This document shows, one piece after another, positions 18,665 through 26,851 of a stretch of DNA of 64,000 nucleotides; position 1 is the first letter of the stretch; every line of letters begins with the position of its first letter. Both the position numbers and the translations under genes were made by a program. The notes beneath the pieces are model-generated. The model was not told the origin of the DNA. It saw nothing but the letters and a program-made list of their open reading frames with translations, and did no database searches. This stretch comes from Clostridia bacterium (lineage in GTDB: Bacteria; Bacillota; Clostridia; Oscillospirales; CAG-272): positions 1 to 64,000 of the forward strand of contig JAGBIF010000028.1 in the NCBI GenBank assembly GCA_017935065.1, read 5' to 3'.

Positions 18665-19751
18665 CATCTTCCTCCAAGCCAAGAATATCGCAAAGCATAT
18701 CGTATGCGACAGCTTTTTTTCCTTTCTTTTTAGAAGAATATTCACCGAACCAATATGTATCACGGCCGCTCACATGGCACTCACACCGCCAAACAGGATT
18801 ACCGTTGCTGTCATGATTTTCAAAAAATTCGTACCAAGGCTTTCCAATATAATTTTTCTGGTATAGCATTTGAAGCTGATTTATAGCATTTTCAAGGCTC
18901 GGCTCGCCTATTTCATCAATAGGCAAAATAAACAGATTGTTTTCACTCAAATAATTGTAAGCCAGCTTACATGCGTTGAGTCTCGCTTCTTTTTTGCTGT
19001 ATCCAAAGGACAAAAACTCCTTTTCAAAGCTACCAAGCATAAGAATGCAGGCATGACACTCATCAGAGTTATGTGAATAATGATCTGATTCAACATCATA
19101 CTCCCAAACTTTTTGGTAGTATGCCTCATCATATGTCATAAAAACATATCGTGGCAGGCACTTGTATTTTTTTGATGCCCATGACTGAATGGAGCTAAGA
19201 TAATTTTCATCCTTTCCCTCGCCGTCTTGTGAGTCCAGATACTCATCGGGATTTAACATAATATCCACAACTTCCTGCATCTTTTCAACATTCCAAGAGC
19301 TATCTAGTGTTACCGCACCGACAATGGCTTCGAATAAATCCTCTTTAACCGAGTCCTCTTCGTTAGCATGCTTGGCAATATCACCTCTTCCCATAATCAA
19401 ATAATCGGCAAAACCGAATTCATCAATTCTCTTTGCAAGAGTCTCTCTTTTCACCAAATTCTTTTTCAATTCGGTCAGCTCGCCCTCATTGCGCTCACAT
19501 ATAAACTCGTTTTTATCCTCGTAAGGATCATATCCGTCAGCATCCTCGGCAAAATATCCGTATCTTTCACTTAAGATTTTAACGACAACAAAATCAAGAG
19601 CTGTATCACCGATAAACTCTAATACTTCGTTATCTTCACCACCGTTTTCATTCGCATACGAACGCCTTGTAAAAGCTTGCACCAATAAATCTTCGTTTTT
19701 AAATTGATACCCTATTTGTTCTTGGATCAATTCAAGTGTTTCGTTGTCCAT
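18654..19751 (-). CDS. RNase III-like protein with two dsRNA-binding-like segments
   Basis: This 365-residue protein has an N-terminal RNase III fold. The signature NEVLEFIGD supplies Glu42, Glu45 and Asp49. The region EGELTEL lies near residue 90, and EDLFEAIVGAV supplies Asp138 and Glu141, so the metal-binding set of a working double-strand endonuclease appears complete. An acidic insertion (about 66-85) is unusual. Residues 184-268 and 285-358 resemble two dsRNA-binding domains (second: KKKGKKAVAYDMLCDIL), where normal bacterial RNase III has one. The neighbours are not smc/ftsY, so this is probably an accessory paralogue of the housekeeping rnc. It leads a compact operon with an Xre regulator and a tiny peptide. 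Confidence 0.75.
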   Translation of the reverse strand: MDNETLELIQEQIGYQFKNEDLLVQAFTRRSYANENGGEDNEVLEFIGDTALDFVVVKILSERYGYFAEDADGYDPYEDKNEFICERNEGELTELKKNLVKRETLAKRIDEFGFADYLIMGRGDIAKHANEEDSVKEDLFEAIVGAVTLDSSWNVEKMQEVVDIMLNPDEYLDSQDGEGKDENYLSSIQSWASKKYKCLPRYVFMTYDEAYYQKVWEYDVESDHYSHNSDECHACILMLGSFEKEFLSFGYSKKEARLNACKLAYNYLSENNLFILPIDEIGEPSLENAINQLQMLYQKNYIGKPWYEFFENHDSNGNPVWRCECHVSGRDTYWFGEYSSKKKGKKAVAYDMLCDILGLEEDDEA

Positions 19752-19799
19752 AATAAAACAACCTCCTTATAGTAATTTCTACAAGAAGGTATAAGTATA

Positions 19800-19839
19800 G
19801 CCCGAAAAAGCCCACGAACTCCGTGTGCTTAACTCGGGC
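19800..19839 (-). promoter_or_regulatory. Attenuator-like hairpin in the RNase III leader
   Basis: GCCCGA/TCGGGC encloses a second stem (AAGCACACG with CGTGGGCTT) and a T-run. It lies in a leader of about 200 bases between the promoter and ATG. The leader also holds a 7-bp stem ATTTGAC/GTCAAAT near 19878-19910. The function is unproven; premature termination or RNase III autoregulation are possible. Confidence 0.4.
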
Positions 19840-19964
19840 ATAAGTAATTAAAATGTATAGCATAAATCACTCTTATTTGACAAAGGACACTTGCATATCC
19901 AAGGTCAAATACTCTTGTTTTATGTCAGACCGTTTAAAAACTTATACCGCCCTCTTGTGCTTTT

Positions 19965-19993
19965 ATTATAGCATGCCAAGTTTTATTTGTCAA
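19965..19993 (-). promoter_or_regulatory. Perfect consensus promoter of the RNase III/Xre operon
   Basis: On the minus strand TTGACA (19988-19993), 17 bases and TATAAT (19965-19970). Both hexamers match the consensus exactly, which suggests strong expression unless repressed. The deduced leader is about 205 bases. Confidence 0.85.
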
Positions 19994-20124
19994 CTGTCCT
20001 TTGCTACCCTTTTTGGATATAAGGCGACACTTATATGATTGAGATACCTTAACAAAAACGAATAATATAAACGAACAATACAACAAAACACGAACGGCAT
20101 AATGATAAAACGAGCAATATAAAA

Positions 20125-20160
20125 GGCACAGTCGACATACGGGTTTCTGTCAACTGTGTC
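20125..20160 (-). terminator. Terminator after the AAA ATPase gene
   Basis: GGCACAGTCGACA pairs with TGTCAACTGTGTC with one G-T pair. On the minus strand CCTTTTAT follows. The AT-rich 20040-20120 stretch beyond it holds loose repeats of AACGARCAATA and nothing else recognised. Confidence 0.7.
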
Positions 20161-20173
20161 TTTCTTGATATTA

Positions 20174-21982
20174 TTAGTATAGTGACTTCAAATAATCTTC
20201 GACATTTATATATTCAACACCGTTTTCTTCAATATAAGCATCGCCACGGTATATGACTGCCCGCTTCGTAATACGACCATACTTGCGTTCGGTTTCGGCG
20301 AGCTTTTCGGGATCGTTAATATGACGGTATTGCTGCGAAACACGCTCTTTAGAATGCTTGATCTCATAGATCTCGCAAGAGTTGTTCTCGGTATCGTAGA
20401 TAACCATATCGAACTCACCCGCGAGGAAAGTGAGCTTGAACACGCGGTAACGCTTGCTGAGAGATTTCGCGGTTTCGAGCAGAACTATATCTTCCATCAT
20501 TCTGCCGCGAACGCTGTCAAGAATTTTGTTTGTTACAAGTGTTTTCTCATACTCGCTTGCTGTACTCAAAAACTCCGAGTTTTGCATAAGCGAATAAACG
20601 AGCGCTTGAGCCTGACAGAATCTCATACCGGGTTGAGTAAATATCGTGTATTCAGTAGGAATACCACCGAAAATCGAAAGAACTTGTGATGCTTCGATGA
20701 GATCAAGAACCTTGAGATAGGCTTTAATTTCCGAAACGTGTGCCTCGGTTAAAGTAGTGTTTGAAGCGTTTTTGTTGCGTATCTCAAGGATTTGCATTAA
20801 GTGAGTTGTAATGTCGTTTCTGTTGATTCTATCAAGTATGTCGGTTCTTTCATCAACATCTCGGGCACGACGAAGGTTGCTTGCAGCCTCACCGTAATCG
20901 TGAGATTCAAAATCTCTATCGAGTACGGAAAGAAGAAAGGCGTGATTCATATCCTCTATAATGCGGTTGATAGCACCAGTCAGCTCCCCGTTCTGATAAA
21001 GCTCGTATAAGCCTTTGAAGTGCTCACCATCTTTATAGCAGGACAAGCTGTGTTGAATGTTTCGTGCGATAGCCGTGTCAATATAACGTCTTGATGACTC
21101 GTCATCTCGGAAGGATGCATCGTCGGGGGTAGCATCGCCGAAGTTGGTTTCGCCGACACGCAACGTGCCACCGTAACGTATATATTCATCTATATCGTTA
21201 ATTCCAAGAAGATAGCTATGTTCCTTAAAGGATATCCAGGTCGTGTGTATCATCGTAGCACGGTCGTAAAGCTCCTCGTTAGCAGCAAACCAGAAGCCAA
21301 GAGAGTCTGTACCGGAAAGAACGATCTTCATACCTTGCGCCGCAAAAACGTCTGAGAAAAGGGCAGCGGAATCTACGAAATCCTGCATTAAGGTAACTTC
21401 ATCTATAAAAATATATTTATATCCAAGCGCGGAAAGTGTCTTAAGGTCATGATTTATATCCGCCATAGTGTCACTCGTGCGAGCTTTGATATATGCGCAT
21501 TTTGCAAACTTTTCTTTGCTCATGTCGGCAATAGCCTGCCTGAGCATGGTTGTTTTACCTGTTCTGCGCAGTCCGTAAACAAGGCAAACTCGGTCTGCCA
21601 CGGGAGCGTCAAGATATTTAATTAAATTATAATAACAAGAACGTTTACGCCACCTTTTAACGCTTTCAACCGTGCTTGCGAGATTATCTCCAAAAACAAC
21701 TACCGTTTTGAATAAATCGTTATTGCTTGGTGTAGGTACAGTTGTATTTTTTTTCTTTTCGAGTGCGCGAAGTTCCTTTTGCAAAGCCCTGCGCCTTTCA
21801 ATCTGTATTTTAATTTCTGCGGCTTCCTCTTCAGAAACGGAATAACCCTGTGTCCTTCCATTTTCTTGCCACTGATGGTAAAAATAAACCTTGCCGTTTA
21901 TAGTTTTTCTGGATATACTACCAGCGGGAAGCTCAGCAATCATCTTTTTTAATTTTGAAATTCTATCGGTTTTTTTCGTCAT
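20174..21982 (-). CDS. AAA_14/DUF4143-type ATPase with nuclease-like C-terminus
   Basis: This 602-residue protein starts at ATG 21982 behind GAGGTG; the GTG three codons earlier is less likely. It has a basic coiled N-terminus (1-90) with a GKVYFYHQWQENGR motif, then an AAA_14 ATPase with Walker A GLRRTGKT (137-144), Walker B YIFIDEV (190-196) and the sensor-like LSGTDS. The C-terminus carries GEFDMVIYD...CEIYEIKHS, the D-ExK pattern of PD-(D/E)XK nucleases common in DUF4143 proteins. Family members are abundant, often laterally transferred, and mostly of unknown role. The gene appears AT-rich, stands alone with its own promoter and terminator, and sits among other accessory genes. Confidence 0.8.
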   Translation of the reverse strand: MTKKTDRISKLKKMIAELPAGSISRKTINGKVYFYHQWQENGRTQGYSVSEEEAAEIKIQIERRRALQKELRALEKKKNTTVPTPSNNDLFKTVVVFGDNLASTVESVKRWRKRSCYYNLIKYLDAPVADRVCLVYGLRRTGKTTMLRQAIADMSKEKFAKCAYIKARTSDTMADINHDLKTLSALGYKYIFIDEVTLMQDFVDSAALFSDVFAAQGMKIVLSGTDSLGFWFAANEELYDRATMIHTTWISFKEHSYLLGINDIDEYIRYGGTLRVGETNFGDATPDDASFRDDESSRRYIDTAIARNIQHSLSCYKDGEHFKGLYELYQNGELTGAINRIIEDMNHAFLLSVLDRDFESHDYGEAASNLRRARDVDERTDILDRINRNDITTHLMQILEIRNKNASNTTLTEAHVSEIKAYLKVLDLIEASQVLSIFGGIPTEYTIFTQPGMRFCQAQALVYSLMQNSEFLSTASEYEKTLVTNKILDSVRGRMMEDIVLLETAKSLSKRYRVFKLTFLAGEFDMVIYDTENNSCEIYEIKHSKERVSQQYRHINDPEKLAETERKYGRITKRAVIYRGDAYIEENGVEYINVEDYLKSLY

Positions 21983-22011
21983 AACAATCACCTCGCAATA
22001 CTGTTATACCT

Positions 22012-22040
22012 ATTTTAACCTATTTTAACCCAAAAGTCAA
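22012..22040 (-). promoter_or_regulatory. Promoter of the AAA ATPase
   Basis: On the minus strand TTGACT (22035-22040), 17 bases and TAAAAT (22012-22017). A direct repeat ACCTATTTTA on the plus strand duplicates the -10 region. Confidence 0.55.
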
Positions 22041-22099
22041 CGGGTTAAACAAAAACTTTTGATTTAATAAAGCTCGGTATATTGTTGAGATATTTAGTT

Positions 22100-22468
22100 T
22101 TAATTCCCGTGAGTATTCTCAGAGCCGACGAAATAGGTTAAGTCCTTGACCGTTTTTATTTCGGTCTTATTGAAAGGTGTGCTTCGGTAATTTATAAGCA
22201 CTATTCCGCCGACCGATACTGTGTCTATGTCTATATCCTCATTGCCTAGGCCCACAAGCTTAGTCCTTCCGTCAATTATGAAGGAAAATTCGCCACCTGC
22301 GACAGACTCGGCTCTGAGTACATACGTCCCGTCATCCCTTGGTGATACATCAATCACTCTGCCGTTAAAATCGACTGTGTTTTCGGGTAGAGCAATGCCT
22401 ATGATCATACCAACGATAAGAGCAATAACAACTAAACCAATAATAAATATGATTTTAAAGCTTTTCAT
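22100..22468 (-). CDS. Small membrane-anchored protein in the BlaR operon
   Basis: This 122-residue hypothetical protein has a single N-terminal membrane segment (about residues 5-28) followed by a likely beta-barrel, OB-like extracellular domain (VDFNGRVIDVSPRDDGTYVLRAE... and VSVGGIVLINYR). Such small domains occur beside BlaR/M56 proteins in Clostridia, without a proven role. It starts 3 bases after the BlaR1-like stop codon, so it is cotranscribed with it. Possible roles are a cofactor of the M56 sensor or part of the resistance output. Confidence 0.7.
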   Translation of the reverse strand: MKSFKIIFIIGLVVIALIVGMIIGIALPENTVDFNGRVIDVSPRDDGTYVLRAESVAGGEFSFIIDGRTKLVGLGNEDIDIDTVSVGGIVLINYRSTPFNKTEIKTVKDLTYFVGSENTHGN

Positions 22469-22471
22469 TCA

Positions 22472-24409
22472 TTATTCCTCCAGAGTGAACGAAAGATTTC
22501 CGCCGTCAAAGCTCACCTTATAACGGTAGGAATTGAAATCGACGGCACTGTACTCGCAAACGAGGTAAAGCGAGCCGTCCTTTTCCTCAAATCTGATATC
22601 ATCGTATTTTGTGAAAGGAACGGTACTGCTTGCAAGAGTTACACCCTGCGACTGAACGAGATACCAAAGTGTACCGCTATTTCCTATGTTAGCAGCTACG
22701 AGTTCTTGCTTCCTATCACCCGTGATATCAAACCAACTCGTGCAGCTTAATACGCCATAAAGCTGATAATAGCCGTGGAACGATGTTCCATCCGGCAACA
22801 AGTCGTCAAATCCTTTGGTATCAGAATCTTTTTCTGAAAAAACAAGTGCACCGCCTATGTCAATAAATACGAGCTTTAACTCGAAAGAATCTTTAGTAGT
22901 AAGTATTAGCTTTGAGTTTTCGTATTTATGAGTGCAAAAAGCCTCGTAATTAAGATTGCTTCCAAAGGTTATTCTGGCCATTGTGCTGCTTGTGTCGAGA
23001 ATAATTGAAGCAATTTGATTATCTGCCGCATAACGAACCGTGTAAAGATATTTCGGCAAGGCTTCATTAAACCTAAGCTCATAGAGCGTGCCAATTTTTC
23101 CGTCATCTGCATAACCCATATAAAGCTCTTTTTCGGAGCGTAAGAGGTATACTTCTTTGTGGTCAATTCCGGAAGAAACAGACGGAGTTATTCTCCAAGC
23201 AGATCTGACTGAATTGTAGAAATATTCCGCACTGTAGCCTTCTCGGAAGGTTACTTCATCAAAAAGCAATTGATACTCGCTTTTGGATATGTATGCGGTA
23301 TTCATTTTACCTAGACTAACATAAGAAAGCTCTGCAAGATTCTTGGATTCTACGAGTAAGTCACCGTTCTCGGTAAAAACGAAGAGTGGTACATCATCAC
23401 AAGCGGTGTTTGTGTCAGTTGCACCGATTACCTTTCCTGCATACCAAATTCCTTGATCTATTGCTACGGTACTGTTCTTTTTGTACGTCAGGAAGCAAAT
23501 AGCAAAGATTGTGCAAACCACAAGCGAAATAACAATCGCTATTGTTGCGGGCTTTTTATACTTTGAAATAGCCGATACTCTCGATTTAACAGAAACCTCT
23601 CCGAAAGCTAAAGGACAAGCGGAGATAGCTCTGCTTTTTATGCCGAGAGAAAGCAACGCCTCGGAGTAATCCGCCTTTTCATTATCACCAAAATCGGAAA
23701 TGACCTTTTCGTCACAGGCTGATTCAATATCACGGCATAATAGAATATAAGCAACCCACAGAAGCGGATTGAACCAATAAACAGAGAGAAGTAAAAAGCC
23801 AAGAGGCTTCCAGATGTGGTCGTACCTTTTTATGTGCGCTCTCTCGTGTGAGACGACGAACGGATAATCCTTATCGGATATGTCCGACGGTAAATAAATG
23901 CGCGGTCTTATAATTCCGAGAACAAACGGGGTTTTTACATAATCGCAAAGATATATATTGTCCTCGCGTCTTACCTTAGCTCTGGTTTTTATACGGAGAT
24001 ATATGAAAGAAACAGTCATATAGAGTAGCATACAGAGCATAACAGCGAGCCAGATCCAACCGAGCACGGTCATCCACACCTGCATAGGATTTGCGCTGTA
24101 TTCAGGACGAGCTTCCACCCGACCCGAAAGCATGGGATTTACGATTTCGTCAATACCTTCAAATCCTGTATCAAGTGCGGGATATCTATCGTGAGTAATC
24201 GTAGTAGGTATAGTATTTTTGCTTGGAATAAGGCTCATAGCGCTTTCAATACTGAAAGGAAAAAGCAATCTTAAGCCAACAAATCCCCAAAGCAAAACCG
24301 AAACCCATTTAGGTGCTTTCTTAGCAAATAAGCGGTAAAGAATGATGGCTAAAACGAGGAAGCTGGCTGTGATGCTTATATTCAATATGTGTATGAATAA
24401 ATCTTCCAT
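22472..24409 (-). CDS. M56 (BlaR1/MecR1-like) membrane metallopeptidase sensor
   Basis: This 645-residue protein has four N-terminal membrane segments (about 8-28, 38-52, 115-140 and 205-225). The zinc motif HERAH lies at residues 188-192 with Glu229 in DIESACDEK as probable third ligand, as in BlaR1/MecR1. A last membrane segment at about 290-310 leads to an outer domain of about 330 residues. That domain lacks the SxxK/SxN/KTG motifs of the penicillin-sensing domain, so the signal is probably not a beta-lactam. On sensing, the protease would lead to cleavage of its BlaI-type partner, which is encoded 2 bases upstream. Confidence 0.82.
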   Translation of the reverse strand: MEDLFIHILNISITASFLVLAIILYRLFAKKAPKWVSVLLWGFVGLRLLFPFSIESAMSLIPSKNTIPTTITHDRYPALDTGFEGIDEIVNPMLSGRVEARPEYSANPMQVWMTVLGWIWLAVMLCMLLYMTVSFIYLRIKTRAKVRREDNIYLCDYVKTPFVLGIIRPRIYLPSDISDKDYPFVVSHERAHIKRYDHIWKPLGFLLLSVYWFNPLLWVAYILLCRDIESACDEKVISDFGDNEKADYSEALLSLGIKSRAISACPLAFGEVSVKSRVSAISKYKKPATIAIVISLVVCTIFAICFLTYKKNSTVAIDQGIWYAGKVIGATDTNTACDDVPLFVFTENGDLLVESKNLAELSYVSLGKMNTAYISKSEYQLLFDEVTFREGYSAEYFYNSVRSAWRITPSVSSGIDHKEVYLLRSEKELYMGYADDGKIGTLYELRFNEALPKYLYTVRYAADNQIASIILDTSSTMARITFGSNLNYEAFCTHKYENSKLILTTKDSFELKLVFIDIGGALVFSEKDSDTKGFDDLLPDGTSFHGYYQLYGVLSCTSWFDITGDRKQELVAANIGNSGTLWYLVQSQGVTLASSTVPFTKYDDIRFEEKDGSLYLVCEYSAVDFNSYRYKVSFDGGNLSFTLEE

Positions 24410-24411
24410 CG

Positions 24412-24774
24412 TTAACCCCTTTTCATATTCTCAATGATAGCTCTGATTTGCGCAATCTCGTCCTCACTCAGGTTTTGTCTTGAGGTAAATGCGGCTATGA
24501 AAGCAGGGAGCGAGCCGCCAAAGCTTTCGTTAACGACCTTTTCGCTTTGCATAGAGTAGAACTCATCCCTAGAAATTAAAACAGTAACAGTACCGTTATC
24601 ATTTTTAAAGATGCCGCGCTCCGAGAGCCTTTTTAATACGGTATACGTGGTGGTGCGCTTCCAATCAAATTCTACCTCGCAAAGCCTGATAAGCTCGGAC
24701 GTAGAAAGCGGAGCGTGCTCCCAAACGATATCTGCGAATCTCGATTCTATAGCGCCAAGTCTGATTTCTTTCAT
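24412..24774 (-). CDS. BlaI/MecI-family repressor
   Basis: This 120-residue winged-helix repressor starts at ATG 24774 behind GGAG; an upstream ATG has no ribosome site. The family pattern is clear: AxxxIVWEHAPLSTSEL, then WKRTTTYTVLKRLSERGI, then a C-terminal dimerisation and cleavage region. It should bind the TGTAGAC/GTCTACA dyads in its own promoter and be inactivated through the M56 partner. No beta-lactamase or PBP2a gene is in the window, so the regulon may be only this operon. Confidence 0.88.
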   Translation of the reverse strand: MKEIRLGAIESRFADIVWEHAPLSTSELIRLCEVEFDWKRTTTYTVLKRLSERGIFKNDNGTVTVLISRDEFYSMQSEKVVNESFGGSLPAFIAAFTSRQNLSEDEIAQIRAIIENMKRG

Positions 24775-24820
24775 AATAATCTCCATTCTGCCGCCGTAGG
24801 TGACCGCACAAATTGTTGAT

Positions 24821-24881
24821 GAATTTTCGGTATCACGCTTGGCGTGACGATTTGGACTAAGGCTCCAAATCGCGAAAATTC
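24821..24881 (-). promoter_or_regulatory. Cloverleaf-like structured element in the blaI leader
   Basis: The outer stem GAATTTTCG/CGAAAATTC (24821-24829 with 24873-24881) encloses two hairpins: CACGC-TTG-GCGTG, and GATTTGG paired with CCAAATC. The result is a three-way junction in DNA or RNA. It lies between the promoter and the blaI start. It matches no riboswitch I know and may be a mobile repeat or an RNA switch. Confidence 0.5.
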
Positions 24882-24952
24882 GGGCGTGAAACCAACTATC
24901 CGAAAGAATAGATGTTACATAACTTTCACGCTAAAACCCTCCGTCTAACGGT

Positions 24953-24984
24953 TGTAGACACATATAGTCTACCACATGTAGACA
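24953..24984 (-). promoter_or_regulatory. BlaI-type operators
   Basis: Two overlapping dyads, TGTAGAC...GTCTA (24953-24971) and TAGTCTAC...GTAGACA (24965-24984), match the TACA/TGTA-centred operator style of BlaI/MecI. They cover the -10 region and most of the spacer. Confidence 0.75.
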
Positions 24985-24994
24985 GGTTTGTCAA
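24966..24994 (-). promoter_or_regulatory. Promoter of the blaI-blaR1 operon
   Basis: On the minus strand TTGACA (24989-24994), 17 bases and TAGACT (24966-24971), overlapped by the operators. Confidence 0.7.
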
Positions 24995-25035
24995 TAGCGT
25001 CCGACGTTTTTTACAAATAATTTTTCGTCAAAACA

Positions 25036-25070
25036 AATGAAGGCTACAGCAATATGCCATAGCCTTCATT
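25036..25070 (-). terminator. Terminator after pspC
   Basis: AATGAAGGCTA pairs with TAGCCTTCATT around an AT-rich loop. A and T runs on both sides allow termination in either direction. Confidence 0.75.
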
Positions 25071-25087
25071 ATTTTTAATCGTTTTTA

Positions 25088-25273
25088 TCAGGGGTGAATA
25101 GGCATAACGAGTGCCGCGATGATGTATGCGAGCAGGCCACCGCCTGCGAAAAGGATTGCGAAAACCGCGATGAGACGGATTACTGTTGAATCCATATTGA
25201 AGTATTCGGCAAGTCCGCCGCATACGCCGAAAATCTTGCTGTCTACGCGTGATCTGTAAAGCTTTCTTTCCAT
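25088..25273 (-). CDS. PspC-domain membrane protein
   Basis: This 61-residue protein is a minimal PspC domain. The start is basic (KLYRSRVDSKIFGVCGGLAEYF), with the GVCGGLAEYF family signature. A single membrane helix (about 33-55) and a short polar end follow. PspC proteins take part in envelope-stress responses; single-domain versions are common in Clostridia and their role is less clear. It lies 13 bases after lysS and before a terminator, as the last gene of the greA-lysS unit. Confidence 0.85.
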   Translation of the reverse strand: MERKLYRSRVDSKIFGVCGGLAEYFNMDSTVIRLIAVFAILFAGGGLLAYIIAALVMPIHP

Positions 25274-25286
25274 AATATCACCAAAA

Positions 25287-26807
25287 TCAGTCCTGAGGCT
25301 TCATAGTGGGGAACAGAAGAACGTCTCTTATAGAGGCGGAGTCGGTAAGGAGCATTACAAGTCGGTCAACACCGAAGCCAAGACCGCCTGTGGGGGGCAT
25401 ACCGTATTCGAGGGCGGTCACGTAATCGTAATCGACCTCTGCCGTGGTATTGGGATCCTCCGCGCGCTTCTTAGCGACCTGACGCTCAAATCTCTCGCGC
25501 TGGTCAATGGGGTCGTTGAGCTCCGAGAAGGCGTTGCCGTACTCGGTGCAGTTGATGAAATACTCAAATCTCTCGGTAAATCTTCCGTCCTCGGGCTTTC
25601 TCTTTGCAAGAGGCGAGTTCTCTACGGGATAGTCGTATATGAAGGTAGGCTGAACGAGCTTATCCTCTACGTACGCGTCAAACAGCTCAACGAGAACGGT
25701 GCCTGCGGTAGCATCCGCGGGAACCTCAACGTGAAGCTCCTTAGCGCACGCGCGAGCCTGCTCGTCATTTTCCCACGAGTAGTAGTCAACACCCGCATAC
25801 TTCTTGACTGCCTCAACCATAGTGAGACGCTCCCACTTGCCGAGGTCGATCTCAATGCCCTGATAGGTTATCTTAGTATCTCCGCAAACCTCTTTTGCAA
25901 GCATCTTGTAAAGATCCTCGACGAGGTCCATCATTCCGTAATAGTCGGTAAATGCCTCGTAAAGCTCAATGGTGGTGAACTCGGGATTGTGCTTAGGGTC
26001 CATGCCCTCGTTTCTGAAAATTCTTCCTACCTCGTAGACCTTGTTCATACCGCCGACGATGAGGCGCTTAAGATAAAGCTCGGTCTCAATACGAAGGTAC
26101 ATAGGGATATCAAGCGTGTTGTGATGTGTCTTGAAGGGGCGTGCCGAGGCACCTATCTCAAGAGGAAGAAGAATGGGGGTATCAACCTCAAGATATCCTC
26201 TTTTATCAAGGAAGGAACGAATGAGCGCGAGAATTTTTGAGCGCTTTACAAAGGTATCCTTAACCTCGGGGTTTACGATAAGGTCGACGTATCTCTGTCT
26301 GTATCTCTGCTCAAGGTTAGTAAGTCCGTGGAACTTCTCGGGCAGAGGAAGAAGCGATTTCGCGAGAAGAGTAGCGCTCTTTACATGAAGCGAAACCTCT
26401 CCCGTGCGGGTTCTGAAAAGAATACCAGACACACCGATAACGTCGCCCACGTCCCATTTCTTGAAGCCTGCATAGGCCTCCTCGCCAAGATCGTCTCTGC
26501 ATACGTAAAGCTGTATCTTGCCCTCACCGTCAAGCAGGTGAGCGAAGGATGCCTTACCCATAACGCGCCTTGATACCATTCTGCCCGCAACGCTTACGGT
26601 GATGGTCTCGATAACCTCGCCTGCCTCATTTACAAGCTCACCCTCGCGAGCCTCATACTCTGCCTTTGCCGAAACAGAGGTAGCGGTAACATCGTATTTA
26701 GTAATCTCAAAGGGGTTTGCTCCTGCTTCGACGAGAGCGGCAAGCTTATCTCTTCTTACCTTAAGCTCGCTGGTATCGTTAAGGTTGTTAGTCTTGTTAT
26801 CTGCCAT
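25287..26807 (-). CDS. lysS: Lysyl-tRNA synthetase, class II
   Basis: This 506-residue enzyme charges tRNA-Lys. An N-terminal OB-fold anticodon-binding domain (about 60-165: VAGRMVSRRVMGKASFAHL) precedes the class II core: motif 1 around RYVDLI and FLDKRGYLEVDTPIL, motif 2 FRNEGMDPKHNPEFT and motif 3 GLGFGVDRLVMLL. Length and order match bacterial LysS. It lies 44 bases downstream of greA, the same pairing seen in many Firmicutes, and the two are probably cotranscribed. No T-box or lysine riboswitch is visible in the short upstream gap. Confidence 0.95.
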   Translation of the reverse strand: MADNKTNNLNDTSELKVRRDKLAALVEAGANPFEITKYDVTATSVSAKAEYEAREGELVNEAGEVIETITVSVAGRMVSRRVMGKASFAHLLDGEGKIQLYVCRDDLGEEAYAGFKKWDVGDVIGVSGILFRTRTGEVSLHVKSATLLAKSLLPLPEKFHGLTNLEQRYRQRYVDLIVNPEVKDTFVKRSKILALIRSFLDKRGYLEVDTPILLPLEIGASARPFKTHHNTLDIPMYLRIETELYLKRLIVGGMNKVYEVGRIFRNEGMDPKHNPEFTTIELYEAFTDYYGMMDLVEDLYKMLAKEVCGDTKITYQGIEIDLGKWERLTMVEAVKKYAGVDYYSWENDEQARACAKELHVEVPADATAGTVLVELFDAYVEDKLVQPTFIYDYPVENSPLAKRKPEDGRFTERFEYFINCTEYGNAFSELNDPIDQRERFERQVAKKRAEDPNTTAEVDYDYVTALEYGMPPTGGLGFGVDRLVMLLTDSASIRDVLLFPTMKPQD

Positions 26808-26851
26808 TTTTAAGTCCTCTTTTCCTTAAGGTTCTTAATCTTTTGCTAGAA

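Noticed and set aside
22472..24409. Beta-lactam resistance locus
   Set aside because: The sensor lacks the penicillin-binding motifs and no beta-lactamase or PBP gene lies in the window.
25274..25286. T-box or lysine riboswitch for lysS
   Set aside because: The gap upstream of lysS (26808-26851) is too short, and no specifier or T-box sequence is present.
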